Shown here piece after piece: positions 35,333 to 43,769 of a stretch of 64,000 bases of DNA. The first letter of the stretch is position 1; every line of letters starts with the position of its first letter. The stretch covers positions 4,526,001 through 4,590,000 of the forward strand of contig OZ257157.1 in NCBI GenBank assembly GCA_965279405.1, in the 5' to 3' direction. The notes below the pieces were generated by a model. It did not search any database and was not told the origin of the DNA. It saw only the letters and a list, made by a program, of their open reading frames with translations. Both the position numbers and the translations under genes were made by a program. Source of the stretch: CBDDIP01 sp965279405 (GTDB lineage Bacteria > Actinomycetota > Acidimicrobiia > Acidimicrobiales > Ilumatobacteraceae).

Positions 35333-36189
35333 ACCCCAACGTCCTGCAAGGCGAGCGCGAGGAGTGGCGTCGGATCCTCCACAACGGGTTCCCGCACTGG
35401 GTGCAACCCGATGGCGAGGAGCTCGTGCTCGGCGACGGTCGCCGCGTCGTCGAGGCCGAGGCGACCTACCTGCCGCCATGCGACCCGACGAAGATCCTGT
35501 GCGTCCACCTCAACTACCCGTCGCGTGCGATCGAGTTCGAGGTGAAGATGGGCCCGACTCCGACGTACTTCCAGAAGCCGACGACGGCGATGAACTCCCA
35601 TCGAGGTCTGCTGCTGCGCCCCGCCGACTGCCAGTACCTGAACTACGAGGGTGAAGTCGCGGCGATCATCGGCAAGCCGATGCGCAACGTCGCGCCGGAT
35701 GACACGTGGGCGTACCTCGCCGGGTTCGCGCCCGCCAACGACGTCGGATGCCACGACTACCGCGACACCGATGCCGGCGGCATGACGCGCGTGAAGGGCA
35801 TGGACGGCTTCTGTCCGGTCGGGCCGGGCATCGTTCGCGGCGTGGACATCCGCGAGTCGACGTTGAAGACCTACCTCAACGGTCAGGTCGTGCAGCAGGA
35901 TCCCGTCTCCGGGATGACGTACGGCATCGACTACATGCTGGCCGACCTGTGCCGTCACATCACGCTGCTCCCCGGCGACGTCGTGCTCACCGGGACCCCG
36001 GCGAACTCGCGACCGATGGCACTCGGTGACGTCGTCGAGGTCGAGGTCTCCGGCGTGGGCAAGCTGAGCAACACGGTTGCCGAGATCCCGGCACCGGCGC
36101 ACTCGATCGGTCACCAGCCGACGAACTCACGCCAGGTCCGCGGCGTCGCGCTCGGCCCGGCATCGCTGCGCGCGGACGCGCCGTCGTGA
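35329..36189 (+). CDS. hpaG: fumarylacetoacetate hydrolase family isomerase/decarboxylase (HpaG-like)
   Basis: FAH-fold enzyme of 286 residues. The metal-binding acidic cluster is seen in LNYEGEVAAIIG and downstream in PANDVGCHDYRD, followed by KGMDGFCPVGP and the C-terminal LLPGDVVLTGTP, all FAH hallmarks. In the homoprotocatechuate pathway HpaG isomerises 5-carboxymethyl-2-hydroxymuconate and decarboxylates the product. E. coli HpaG has two FAH modules, whereas this protein has one, so one of the two steps may need another protein. Coupled on both sides (ATGA and GTGA overlaps). Confidence 0.83.
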   Translation: MNPNVLQGEREEWRRILHNGFPHWVQPDGEELVLGDGRRVVEAEATYLPPCDPTKILCVHLNYPSRAIEFEVKMGPTPTYFQKPTTAMNSHRGLLLRPADCQYLNYEGEVAAIIGKPMRNVAPDDTWAYLAGFAPANDVGCHDYRDTDAGGMTRVKGMDGFCPVGPGIVRGVDIRESTLKTYLNGQVVQQDPVSGMTYGIDYMLADLCRHITLLPGDVVLTGTPANSRPMALGDVVEVEVSGVGKLSNTVAEIPAPAHSIGHQPTNSRQVRGVALGPASLRADAPS

Positions 36190-36968
36190 GCGCCGATCGT
36201 CTGACGCTGCGCCAGAAGTGGGCGGCCGGCGACGTCACCTATGGCGCGTGGTGCATGATGCCGGGCGCGCTGGGCATCGAGGTCATCGGCAAGACCGGCT
36301 TCGACTGGGTCCTCATCGACATGCAGCACGGCTGCATGGGATACGAGGGAGCGCTCGAGATGATCCGCGCCGCCGACCTCCACGGGCTCTCCAGCGTGGT
36401 GCGCGTCCCGTGGAACGAGCCGGGGATCATCGGACGCATGCTCGACGCCGGAGCCGAGGCGATCCTGATCCCGATGATCGAGACCGCCGCCGACGCGAAG
36501 GCTGCGGTCGACGCCTGCCGCTACCCACCTGCCGGTCGACGGAGCCTCGGGCCGATTCGGGTCGGGACTCGCGACGGTGGCGGGTACATGCGCTCGGCGA
36601 ACGACCGGGTTGCGGTGATCCCGATGATCGAGACCGCTCAGGCGCTCGCCGAGGTCGAAGCGATCGCCGCCGTGCCCGGCGTCGATGCCCTGTTCGTCGG
36701 CCCCTTCGACCTGTCGATCGCGCTCGGGCTCTCGCCCGGTGACAACGACGGCACCGAGGTCTTCGACAACGCCCTCACCAGAACCATCGCGGCGGCGTCT
36801 GCGGCCGGCATCGCACTCGCCGTGCTGTCCAACCAGAAGGTCGCTCCGCTGCGGATCGAGCAAGGGTTCACGATGGTGTCCGTCACGATGGACACCGTCG
36901 CCCTCGCGTCCGCCAGCGCAGCAGCGTTGGCGACGGTCCGCAAGGCAGTCGAGGAGACCCGGACGTGA
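36186..36968 (+). CDS. hpaI: 4-hydroxy-2-oxoheptanedioate aldolase (HpaI-like)
   Basis: Class II metal-dependent aldolase of the HpaI/HpcH family, 260 residues. The motifs FDWVLIDMQHG, VVRVPWNEPGIIGRMLDAGAEAILIPMIET and the metal/pyruvate site VIPMIETAQALAEVEAIAAVPGVDALFVGPFDLS are present. It should split the hydrated intermediate into pyruvate and succinic semialdehyde. Start is GTG 36186, overlapping the HpaG stop. A more distant paralogue is at 63208-63978. Confidence 0.88.
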   Translation: MSADRLTLRQKWAAGDVTYGAWCMMPGALGIEVIGKTGFDWVLIDMQHGCMGYEGALEMIRAADLHGLSSVVRVPWNEPGIIGRMLDAGAEAILIPMIETAADAKAAVDACRYPPAGRRSLGPIRVGTRDGGGYMRSANDRVAVIPMIETAQALAEVEAIAAVPGVDALFVGPFDLSIALGLSPGDNDGTEVFDNALTRTIAAASAAGIALAVLSNQKVAPLRIEQGFTMVSVTMDTVALASASAAALATVRKAVEETRT

Positions 36969-37759
36969 CCCTCGACGACGCCACTCGCAACGAGATCGCC
37001 GACGCGTTGCGCGAGGCCCACCGCACGGGGACCCCGATTCCGCGGCTGACCGCGACGTACCCCGACATGGACGTCGAGGACGCCTATCGGGTGCAGGAGA
37101 TCTTCGTCGCCCGCCGCCTGACCGAAGGCGCCGCGGTGAAGGGCTACAAGGTCGGTTTGACCTCGAAGGCCATGCAGGACATGGCCGGTGCCACCGAACC
37201 CGATTTCAGCGTCATGACGGACGACATGTTTCGACCGGAGTCGACACCGGTCGAGCGAGCCGGCTTCATCAGACCGATCGTCGAGATGGAGATCGCGTTC
37301 GTTCTCGGCGCCAAGCTCAGCGGTCCCGGCATCCTGCCGGTGGACGTCATCCGTGCGACGGAATTCGTGCTCCCCGCCATCGAGATCGTCGACTTCAGAG
37401 TTCAGCTCGGTCCAGGGTTCGGGATCGTGGACACCATCGCCGACCTCGCTGCATGCGGTGCCGCGGTGCTCGGCGGCAACCCCCGCCGCCTGGACCAGAT
37501 CGACATCCGTCGAGTGCGCGGCACGCTCTCCCGCAACGGCACTGTCGAGCAGGAAGGTGAGGCCTCGGCGGTCCTCGGCAACCCGGTCACTGCCGTTGCC
37601 TGGCTCGCCAACAAGCTCGCCGAGTTCGAGATCGCCTTCGCACCGGGCGACGTCATCCTCACCGGATCGTTCGTCCGGGCGATCCCGGTTTCGGCAGGCG
37701 ACGAGATCGTGTGCGAGTTCGACCACGGCCTCGGGCGCGTCGACGTCTCGTTCGTCTGA
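36965..37759 (+). CDS. hpaH: 2-oxo-hepta-4-ene-1,7-dioate hydratase (HpaH-like)
   Basis: Member of the HpaH/MhpD hydratase-decarboxylase family, 264 residues, adding water to the unsaturated oxo-acid before aldol cleavage. The conserved AVKGYKVGLTSKAMQ, the IRPIVEMEIAFVLG metal-site segment with its acidic residues, and the C-terminal FAPGDVILTGSF are present. GTG 36965 overlaps the aldolase stop. It is the last gene of the operon, ending 18 bases before a KstR2-like site that belongs to the next unit. Confidence 0.86.
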   Translation: MTLDDATRNEIADALREAHRTGTPIPRLTATYPDMDVEDAYRVQEIFVARRLTEGAAVKGYKVGLTSKAMQDMAGATEPDFSVMTDDMFRPESTPVERAGFIRPIVEMEIAFVLGAKLSGPGILPVDVIRATEFVLPAIEIVDFRVQLGPGFGIVDTIADLAACGAAVLGGNPRRLDQIDIRRVRGTLSRNGTVEQEGEASAVLGNPVTAVAWLANKLAEFEIAFAPGDVILTGSFVRAIPVSAGDEIVCEFDHGLGRVDVSFV

Positions 37760-37776
37760 CACGGTCCCGGAAAACA

Positions 37777-37815
37777 AGCAACTGCTTGCTCTGACGGGGC
37801 AGGCGAACGTATCCT
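37777..37815 (+). promoter_or_regulatory. KstR2-like operator 1 with promoter, before the kinase gene
   Basis: AGCAACTGCTTGCT at 37777-37790 matches AnCAAGnnCTTGnT with one mismatch. A -35-like TTGCTC (37786-37791) overlaps it, and TATCCT (37810-37815) lies 18 bases further on. Repressor bound here would block the -35 element. It controls the gene starting at 37861. Confidence 0.6.
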
Positions 37816-37860
37816 TCACCTGCCGCTGCGTAGCGGCAACGCATGACACCAGGGGGCTGT

Positions 37861-38940
37861 GTGGACGCTCGAACGATTCCGACCGTCAACGAATTGACGA
37901 CGACGTGGTTCACGGAGCTGCTGCGCTCGAGCGGCGACATCGATGACGCCACAAGCGTTGCGTCGGCGGAGATCTCGCGGTTCGGCAGCGATGAGTCGAT
38001 GATGAGCGCGTTGTATCGCGCCTCGCTCGCCTACGACGGGCCGACCTCCGGTCCCGCCAGCTTGATCGTGAAGCTCGCCAGCGACAGCCCCGAGCAGCGG
38101 TTCGTCGCCAAGATGACCAAGTTCTACGAGCGGGAGATCCGCTTCTACAACGAGATCGCCGCCAAGATGACCGTCGCGGTCCCTCGCTGCTACCTGGCGC
38201 AGATCGACACCGAGGACCAGAGCTTCGTGCTCGTCCTGGACGAGGTCGCCGGTTGGCGTCAGGTCGACCAGATCGTCGGCGTCGGGTACGACGATGCGGT
38301 CGCCGCGCTGCAGGAGCTGGCCGACCTCCATGTGCCGTTCTGGGGGCAGGATCTCGACTCCGAAGCCGAGACCTTCTTCCGCTTCGACTCACCGCTGCTG
38401 CACGCGATGATCCCGGATCTGTTCGCCGGCGATTGGGCGAAGGCCAGACCGAAGGTGGTAGACGAGCTCCCGCCCGAGTTCGTCGCGGTGCTCGATCATC
38501 GACGCGAGAACACCAAGAAGCTCCTCGAGAGCATGCACGGGCCGGACACGTTCTGCCACGGCGATTACCGCATCGACAACCTCCTGTTCGGGAGCGACGG
38601 TGCCGTCATGGCGCTCGACTACCAGCTGGGATCGATCGCCCACGGCATGACCGACGTCGCCTACTTCATTTCGCAGTCGGTCGCCGACGACGTCGCCGCG
38701 ACGCGCGCCGACGATCTGATCCGCGCCTACATCGACCGTCTCGCAACGCACGGCATCGAGGTCGACTTCCACGAGGCGATGACCCCGTACCGCGCTGGGC
38801 TGGTCTTCTACGTCGCCATTCCTGTCGGGATCCTGACGTTCGAGGGCGTCCCACCGCGCGCCGATCAGCTGGCAAGGACGATGCTTCGGCGCGCGGCCGC
38901 CGAGATCCTTCGGACCGGCACGCACCTCGAGTTCGCCTGA
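37861..38940 (+). CDS. APH/choline kinase-type phosphotransferase
   Basis: Protein-kinase-like small-molecule phosphotransferase of about 359 residues. The catalytic loop FCHGDYRIDNLLF has the Brenner-type HGDxxxxN, and ALDYQ supplies the metal-binding Asp. An N-terminal nucleotide lobe is recognisable at LIVKLASD ... EIRFYNEIAAKM. Substrates of this branch (also seen in ACAD10/11) are often hydroxylated acids or lipids rather than antibiotics. GTG 37861 is preferred because AGGGGG lies 4 bases upstream. ATG 37843 would add 6 residues. It is preceded by a KstR2-like site, so it belongs to the second catabolic regulon. Confidence 0.8.
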   Translation: MDARTIPTVNELTTTWFTELLRSSGDIDDATSVASAEISRFGSDESMMSALYRASLAYDGPTSGPASLIVKLASDSPEQRFVAKMTKFYEREIRFYNEIAAKMTVAVPRCYLAQIDTEDQSFVLVLDEVAGWRQVDQIVGVGYDDAVAALQELADLHVPFWGQDLDSEAETFFRFDSPLLHAMIPDLFAGDWAKARPKVVDELPPEFVAVLDHRRENTKKLLESMHGPDTFCHGDYRIDNLLFGSDGAVMALDYQLGSIAHGMTDVAYFISQSVADDVAATRADDLIRAYIDRLATHGIEVDFHEAMTPYRAGLVFYVAIPVGILTFEGVPPRADQLARTMLRRAAAEILRTGTHLEFA

Positions 38941-38948
38941 CCGCTGTC

Positions 38949-39821
38949 ATGAGCTCTGTTGCGTTCATCGGGCTCGGCGTGATGGGCACCCCGATGGCTC
39001 GCCATCTCGCCGCCGCCGGCCACCAGGTCACCGTGTACAACCGCACCCCGGAGAAGGCCCTCGCCTGGGTGGCCCTCTACGGCAACCGTGCCGCGCCGAC
39101 GCCGCGCGAGGCGGCCGAAGGCGCCGAGTTCGTCTTCTTGTGCGTCGGCAACGACAACGACGTGCGCGAGGTCGTCTACGGGCCCGACGGTGCGCTCGCC
39201 GGAGCCGGCGCCGGCGCCGTTCTCGTCGATCACACCACCGCGTCAGCTCGGGTGGCGATCGAGCTGGCCGAGGCGAGCGCCGAGTTCGGCGTCGGGTTCG
39301 TCGACGCCCCGGTGTCAGGCGGGCAGGCCGGCGCCGAGAACGGCGCGCTGACGATCATGTGCGGCAGCGACGACGAAGCGTTCTACGACCTCGCTCAGCC
39401 GGTCATGGCCGCCTACGCCCGGGCGACCGCGTACATGGGCGCGGCCGGCAACGGGCAGCTGACGAAGATGGTCAACCAGATCTGCATCGCCGGGATCGTC
39501 CAAGGACTGTCCGAGGGGATCAACTTCGCCCAACGCGCCGGCCTCGACCCGGACGCGGTGGTCGACGTCATCCGCTACGGCGCAGCACAGAGCTGGCAGA
39601 TGGAGAACCGCGGGCACACGATGGCACGCGGCGAGTTCGACTTCGGCTTCGCCGTCGAGTGGATGCGCAAGGACCTCGGCATCGCGCTCGAGGAGGCCAA
39701 CCGCAACGGCGCACGCCTGCCCGTCACCGCACTCGTCGATCAGTTCTACGCGCAGGTCATCGCTCGCGGCGGCAAGCGCTGGGACACCAGCAGCCTGATC
39801 AACCTGCTCGCCAACGACTGA
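38949..39821 (+). CDS. 3-hydroxyisobutyrate dehydrogenase family NAD(P) oxidoreductase
   Basis: Beta-hydroxyacid dehydrogenase of 290 residues. The N-terminal Rossmann motif FIGLGVMGTPMA, the DAPVSGG substrate loop at 119-125 and the catalytic Lys K173 in GNGQLTKMVNQ are intact. It oxidises or reduces a beta-hydroxy acid, and the specific substrate is not readable. It follows the kinase gene by 8 bases and is likely cotranscribed with it. Its 3' end faces the LLM gene on the other strand at a distance of 18 bases. Confidence 0.88.
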   Translation: MSSVAFIGLGVMGTPMARHLAAAGHQVTVYNRTPEKALAWVALYGNRAAPTPREAAEGAEFVFLCVGNDNDVREVVYGPDGALAGAGAGAVLVDHTTASARVAIELAEASAEFGVGFVDAPVSGGQAGAENGALTIMCGSDDEAFYDLAQPVMAAYARATAYMGAAGNGQLTKMVNQICIAGIVQGLSEGINFAQRAGLDPDAVVDVIRYGAAQSWQMENRGHTMARGEFDFGFAVEWMRKDLGIALEEANRNGARLPVTALVDQFYAQVIARGGKRWDTSSLINLLAND

Positions 39822-39839
39822 CCCGTCGCTCGGCTCGGT

Positions 39840-40748
39840 TCAGCTGGCGAGGTCGGCCCCGACCAGCTTCTCGATCTCGGGTTTGGCCTCCAGCAACTGG
39901 CGGAGGTGGTCGTCGAGCGTGGCCGGTCCCGGCATGAAGCCGATGGCGATGTCCGAGCACCCGACTTCGACGGCCTCGAGGAGCCAGTCCTGCCAGCCCG
40001 GGCCGAGGTAGACCCGGCCGAACACGGGCAGCGTCGCGGGATCCCGGTCGACCTCCTCGCACAGCTGACGGAGCCGGCCGACCGCCGTGCGATACGAGAT
40101 CGCGTCGAGGCCGGGCACGAGCAGCGGCATCCAGCCGTCGGCGATGCGCACGACGCGTCGGAGCACGGCGTCGCTCCCACCCGTGCCGAGCATCACCGGG
40201 ATCGGTCGCGACGGTCGCGGGCTGATGCCCACGCCGTGGAGGTGGTGGAACTGCCCGTCGAACTCGACGATCTGCTCGTTCCAGAGGAGCCGCATGACGG
40301 CCAGACCCTCCTCCAAGCGCGCCGTCCGATCCGACCAGGCGACACCCATGCTCTCGGTCTCGGCGTGGTTCCAGCCCGTGCCCACTGCCGGGCGGAACCT
40401 GCCACCACTGAGGAGATCGACGGTCGCGATCTGCTTGGCCGCCAGCTGCGGCTGGCGTTGCGAGAGGATCAGCACGCTCGAGACGAGCTCGATCGAGCTG
40501 GTCACCCCGGCGAGGTGGCTCATCAACGTCAGCACCTCTTGGAAGTTGCTCTCGTGGGTGTACGGCGGCCCGGGGAACGAACCGAACGGCCCGGGGCCGA
40601 GGCGCTCGGGCGTCGCGCCGAGCACGTGGTCGTACGCCATGAGGTGCTTGAACCCAGCCGCTTCGGCCTCCACCGCGTAGCGACGGATCGCCACGGGATC
40701 GGTGCCCGCGTTGGCCTGTGAGAGCACCGCGCCGATCTTGATGTTCAT
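39840..40748 (-). CDS. LLM-type (probably F420-dependent) oxidoreductase
   Basis: Luciferase-like TIM-barrel oxidoreductase of 302 residues. The segments KHLMAYDHVLG, ATVDLLSGGRFRPAVGTGWN and WMPLLVPGLD are typical of the F420-dependent group. Actinobacterial members commonly use F420, but FMN use cannot be ruled out. The ATG at 40748 overlaps the stop of the upstream aldehyde dehydrogenase (ATGA), so the two enzymes probably act on the same route. It is only distantly similar to the three tandem LLM proteins near 57.6-60.5 kb. Confidence 0.85.
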   Translation of the reverse strand: MNIKIGAVLSQANAGTDPVAIRRYAVEAEAAGFKHLMAYDHVLGATPERLGPGPFGSFPGPPYTHESNFQEVLTLMSHLAGVTSSIELVSSVLILSQRQPQLAAKQIATVDLLSGGRFRPAVGTGWNHAETESMGVAWSDRTARLEEGLAVMRLLWNEQIVEFDGQFHHLHGVGISPRPSRPIPVMLGTGGSDAVLRRVVRIADGWMPLLVPGLDAISYRTAVGRLRQLCEEVDRDPATLPVFGRVYLGPGWQDWLLEAVEVGCSDIAIGFMPGPATLDDHLRQLLEAKPEIEKLVGADLAS

Positions 40749-42235
40749 GTCGTTCCTTTGTTCGATGAGGCGAACGAGCCGCGCCGTGCCGCGACGTTCT
40801 TGATGTCGCAGAAGAAGTCGAAGCTCCACGTGCCGCCTTCGCGTCCGACCCCGGAGGTCCGGCTGCCGCCGAACGGTGCAGCGAGGTCGCGCACGTAGAA
40901 GCAGTTGGTCCACACCGTCCCGGCAACGACGCGCGAGGCGATGCGCTCGGCGCGCTCCTCATCGGTGGTGAACACGACGGCGGCGAGGCCGTACTCGGTG
41001 TCGTTCGCCAGCTCGATCATCGCGTCGTCGTCCGTCCAGGTCTGGAGGGTCAGCACGGGACCGAACACCTCGGTCTGGACGATCTCCGAGTCCTGCTCGA
41101 CATCCGTCAGGATCGTCGGCTGGAAGTACAGCTCGCCGTGCGGATGCGGTCCGCCACCGATGAGCGGACGGGCACCGGCCTCGATCGCCCGCTCGACGAG
41201 GCCGCGGACCTTCGCCGCGTGCGTCGGGTGGATCAGCGGACCGACTCGCGTCGCCTTCTCGCGTGGATCCCCGACGACCAGATCGGCGACCGCGGCCAGC
41301 ACTTCGCCCATGAGCTCGTCGACGATGGGCTCCTCGACCAGGAGCCGTGTCCCCGCCAGGCAGACCTGGCCGGCGTTCATGAACTGCGCACCGATCGTGC
41401 GCGCCGCCGCCTTGAGGTCGGCGTCTGCACACACGACGAACGGCGACTTGCCACCGAGCTCGAAGCTGACCGGCGTGAGGTTGGCGGCAGCGGCGGCGCC
41501 GATCACTCGGGCGGTCGCCGGCGAGCCGGTGAAGCTGATCCGGCTGACATCACGATGTCGGACCAGCGCGTCTCCCGCCTCGGCCCCCGTGCCGTGCAGG
41601 ATGTTGAGCACACCGTCGGGGACGCCTGCATCCTGCGCGATCTCGCCGAGGAGCGAGAGGCTCAACGGTGCGAACTCCGGCGGCTTGACGACGACGGTGT
41701 TCCCCGCCGCCAGGGCCGGACCGATCTTCCACGTCCCGAGCATGAGCGGCGCGTTCCAGGGCACGATCAGCGCACAGACCCCAGCCGGGTCGTAGCGAAC
41801 CGAGTTGTCCACGACCGGTCCGGCGATCGTGTCGTGAGCGAGCGCCACCGCCCAGTCCGAGAAGAACTTGATGTTCAGCGCCGAACGCGGCATCCCATCG
41901 CCGTGGCGCCCTGCCAGCAACGCCCCGTGGTCGTAGGTGTCGATGACGCGCAGGTCGTCGAGGCGTTCGACGATGGCATCGGCGAACCGGTCGAGCACGA
42001 CGGCACGGCCGATCGGGCCCAGCGCCGCCCAGGCCGGGAACGCTGCCTTCGCGGCAGCGACCGCGGCATCGCCCTCGGCCACGCCACCGCGCGGGATCAC
42101 ACCGAGGCGACGACCGTCGATCGGGCTGATCACCTGGTAGCCGTCGGGCCCACCGTTCCAGACCCGGCGGCCACCGATGAGGTGACCGGTCGGCACGACG
42201 ATGCCGTCGATCTCGATGTGCTCATGGTCATCCAT
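40745..42235 (-). CDS. aldehyde dehydrogenase, HpaE paralogue
   Basis: NAD(P)-dependent aldehyde dehydrogenase of 496 residues, with N161 (VPWNAP), E259 (FELGGK) and C292 (NAGQVCLAG) at the same positions as in the HpaE-like protein at 32964. It also shares the C-terminal GGTWSFDFFCD motif, so the two are close paralogues. In a ring-cleavage context it would oxidise a 2-hydroxymuconate-type semialdehyde. It lies between the LLM gene and a KstR2-like TetR gene, all on the minus strand, with 12 bases to the TetR stop. Confidence 0.87.
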   Translation of the reverse strand: MDDHEHIEIDGIVVPTGHLIGGRRVWNGGPDGYQVISPIDGRRLGVIPRGGVAEGDAAVAAAKAAFPAWAALGPIGRAVVLDRFADAIVERLDDLRVIDTYDHGALLAGRHGDGMPRSALNIKFFSDWAVALAHDTIAGPVVDNSVRYDPAGVCALIVPWNAPLMLGTWKIGPALAAGNTVVVKPPEFAPLSLSLLGEIAQDAGVPDGVLNILHGTGAEAGDALVRHRDVSRISFTGSPATARVIGAAAAANLTPVSFELGGKSPFVVCADADLKAAARTIGAQFMNAGQVCLAGTRLLVEEPIVDELMGEVLAAVADLVVGDPREKATRVGPLIHPTHAAKVRGLVERAIEAGARPLIGGGPHPHGELYFQPTILTDVEQDSEIVQTEVFGPVLTLQTWTDDDAMIELANDTEYGLAAVVFTTDEERAERIASRVVAGTVWTNCFYVRDLAAPFGGSRTSGVGREGGTWSFDFFCDIKNVAARRGSFASSNKGTT

Positions 42236-42247
42236 GGGGAGCTCCGA

Positions 42248-42850
42248 TCAGGCTCTGAGGCCGTCGAGGTGCATCGCGATGAGCTCGTCGGCCACGGCGT
42301 CCGGGTCTCGCGGCCGACGTCCGCTGAACCACCTCGATGCGCCGAGGGTGGTGTCCACCATCGCCAGCACGACGATGTCGGGATCACAGTTCGAGCGCAG
42401 CTCGCCCATCTCCTTGGCGTCCTTGACGACGCCCCGCCACAGCTGGAACAGGTTGCGTCGGTACTCCGCGATCGGCGCGAGCAGCGCGACCTCCGAGAAA
42501 GCCCGCTCCTCGTTGCGCAGGATGATCGAACGAACGGGGTTCGCCGCGGTCGACAGGACGGCGTTGCGGATCATGAGGGAGACCGCCGCAATCCCGCGGT
42601 GCTCCGCACAGATCGCGACCGCACGCTCGTAGTTCGCGTCGGTGCTCGGCTTGAGCAGCTCGAGGACGATCTGCTCCTTCGAGTCGAAGTGGTAGTACAG
42701 GCTCCCCGACAGGATCCCGGCCGCCTCGCCGATGTCACGCACCGTTGCGTTCTTGATCCCTCGGTCGGCGATCACCTGCGCCGCGGACTCGAGGATCTCG
42801 TCGCGTCGCGACAGCGCGTTGCCGGTGGGTGGTGGGTTGGTGTGCGTCAT
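42248..42850 (-). CDS. KstR2-like TetR family regulator A
   Basis: Regulator of 200 residues. The helix-turn-helix ATVRDIGEAAGILSGSLYYHF is almost the same as in regulator B (55933-56607) and close to mycobacterial KstR2. KstR2 recognises AnCAAGnnCTTGnT, and such a site lies 53 bases upstream of this gene, so autoregulation is likely. The ATG at 42850 gives the usual short N-terminus; an upstream in-frame start would add 19 basic residues. The effector is unknown. KstR2 itself responds to a CoA thioester, so an aromatic or acyl-CoA ligand is possible (inference). Confidence 0.9.
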   Translation of the reverse strand: MTHTNPPPTGNALSRRDEILESAAQVIADRGIKNATVRDIGEAAGILSGSLYYHFDSKEQIVLELLKPSTDANYERAVAICAEHRGIAAVSLMIRNAVLSTAANPVRSIILRNEERAFSEVALLAPIAEYRRNLFQLWRGVVKDAKEMGELRSNCDPDIVVLAMVDTTLGASRWFSGRRPRDPDAVADELIAMHLDGLRA

Positions 42851-42902
42851 GTCGATCCTCGCAAAGTGCGGCCGCGGCAGGTTGCCACCTCGTCGCTTCC
42901 AG

Positions 42903-42926
42903 GTCAAGCGCTTGCTTTGCTAGCGT
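42903..42926. promoter_or_regulatory. KstR2-like operator 2 between TetR A and the hydratase gene
   Basis: GTCAAGCGCTTGCT at 42903-42916 holds the perfect core CAAGCGCTTG and differs from AnCAAGnnCTTGnT only at the first base. TAGCGT (42921-42926) could be a -10 element for the plus-strand gene. The predicted transcript would start at or next to the GTG at 42934, that is, nearly leaderless. The site can serve both divergent genes. Confidence 0.65.
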
Positions 42927-42933
42927 GGCGATC

Positions 42934-43722
42934 GTGCATGGGGACAGCAACGGGCAGGCGCTGGGCACGGCCCGCCGGGACGGGATGCGCCTGCACGCGC
43001 TGCCGGACGACCTTCCACGAGACGAGACCGCCGCGTATGCCATCCAGGACGACGCGGTCGCCGTCTACGGCGGACATCCGATCGGCTTCAAGATCGGCGC
43101 GACGAGCACCGCGGCGCAGGCATCGTTCGGCACCGATCATCCCTTCAGCGCACCGATGTTCGCGGGCGACTGCAGCCCCGACGGCTCGACGATCGACGTG
43201 CCGGCATACGGCCTCATCGGCATCGAGGCCGAGTTCGCCTTCCGACTGGGCTCGGACCTTCCCGCCCGAGATCGACCGTATGAGCTCGACGACGTTCGAG
43301 GTGCCGTCAGCGCGATGCACCCTGCGTTCGAGATCATCGGGCTGCGCCTGCCGCACGAGATGTTCTCGAACCTGTTCGTGGTCATCGCCGACCACGGTGC
43401 GAACGTCCACTTCGTGCCGGGCGAGGGCATCGAGGACTGGGAGCCTCACGATCTCGCGGGCGTCGGCGTGCAGGTGCAGGTCGATGGTGCACCGGTTGCC
43501 GTCGGCTCCGGAGCGGCCGTGCTCGGGCATCCGCTGAACGCTCTGCTCTGGCTCGCCGAACACCGTCGCCTCAGCGGTCACGGCCTCGCCGCCGGCGACT
43601 ACGTGAGCACCGGAGCGTGTGCCGGGATCATCAGGGTCGCTCCCGGCCAGACAGCCACGGCGGACTTCGGTCCGTTCGGCTCGGTCCGCACGACGTTGCG
43701 CGCCCTGCCCGACGAACATTGA
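42934..43722 (+). CDS. 2-keto-4-pentenoate hydratase/decarboxylase family protein
   Basis: HpaH/MhpD-family enzyme of 262 residues, second copy in the window. Segments HPIGFKIGATSTAAQ, the acidic-site strand GLIGIEAEFAFRLG and the C-terminal GLAAGDYVSTG are conserved. It would hydrate (or decarboxylate) a ring-cleavage product in the second route. GTG 42934 is taken as start because the KstR2-like site and -10 element lie directly upstream. An ATG at 42985 is the alternative and would remove 17 residues. No ribosome-binding site is seen, in keeping with a leaderless message. Confidence 0.8.
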   Translation: MHGDSNGQALGTARRDGMRLHALPDDLPRDETAAYAIQDDAVAVYGGHPIGFKIGATSTAAQASFGTDHPFSAPMFAGDCSPDGSTIDVPAYGLIGIEAEFAFRLGSDLPARDRPYELDDVRGAVSAMHPAFEIIGLRLPHEMFSNLFVVIADHGANVHFVPGEGIEDWEPHDLAGVGVQVQVDGAPVAVGSGAAVLGHPLNALLWLAEHRRLSGHGLAAGDYVSTGACAGIIRVAPGQTATADFGPFGSVRTTLRALPDEH

Positions 43723-43763
43723 GCAAGCAGTTGCTTGTCAGAATCGGACGGGGCGCATAGGGT
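43722..43763 (+). promoter_or_regulatory. KstR2-like operator 3 with promoter
   Basis: AGCAAGCAGTTGCT at 43722-43735 has one mismatch to AnCAAGnnCTTGnT and is nearly the reverse complement of operator 1. TTGTCA (43735-43740) and TAGGGT (43758-43763) with 17-base spacing form a good promoter. Its start point falls at about the ATG at 43770, so the next message is probably leaderless. The operator abuts the -35 element. Confidence 0.65.
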
Positions 43764-43769
43764 TCGAAG

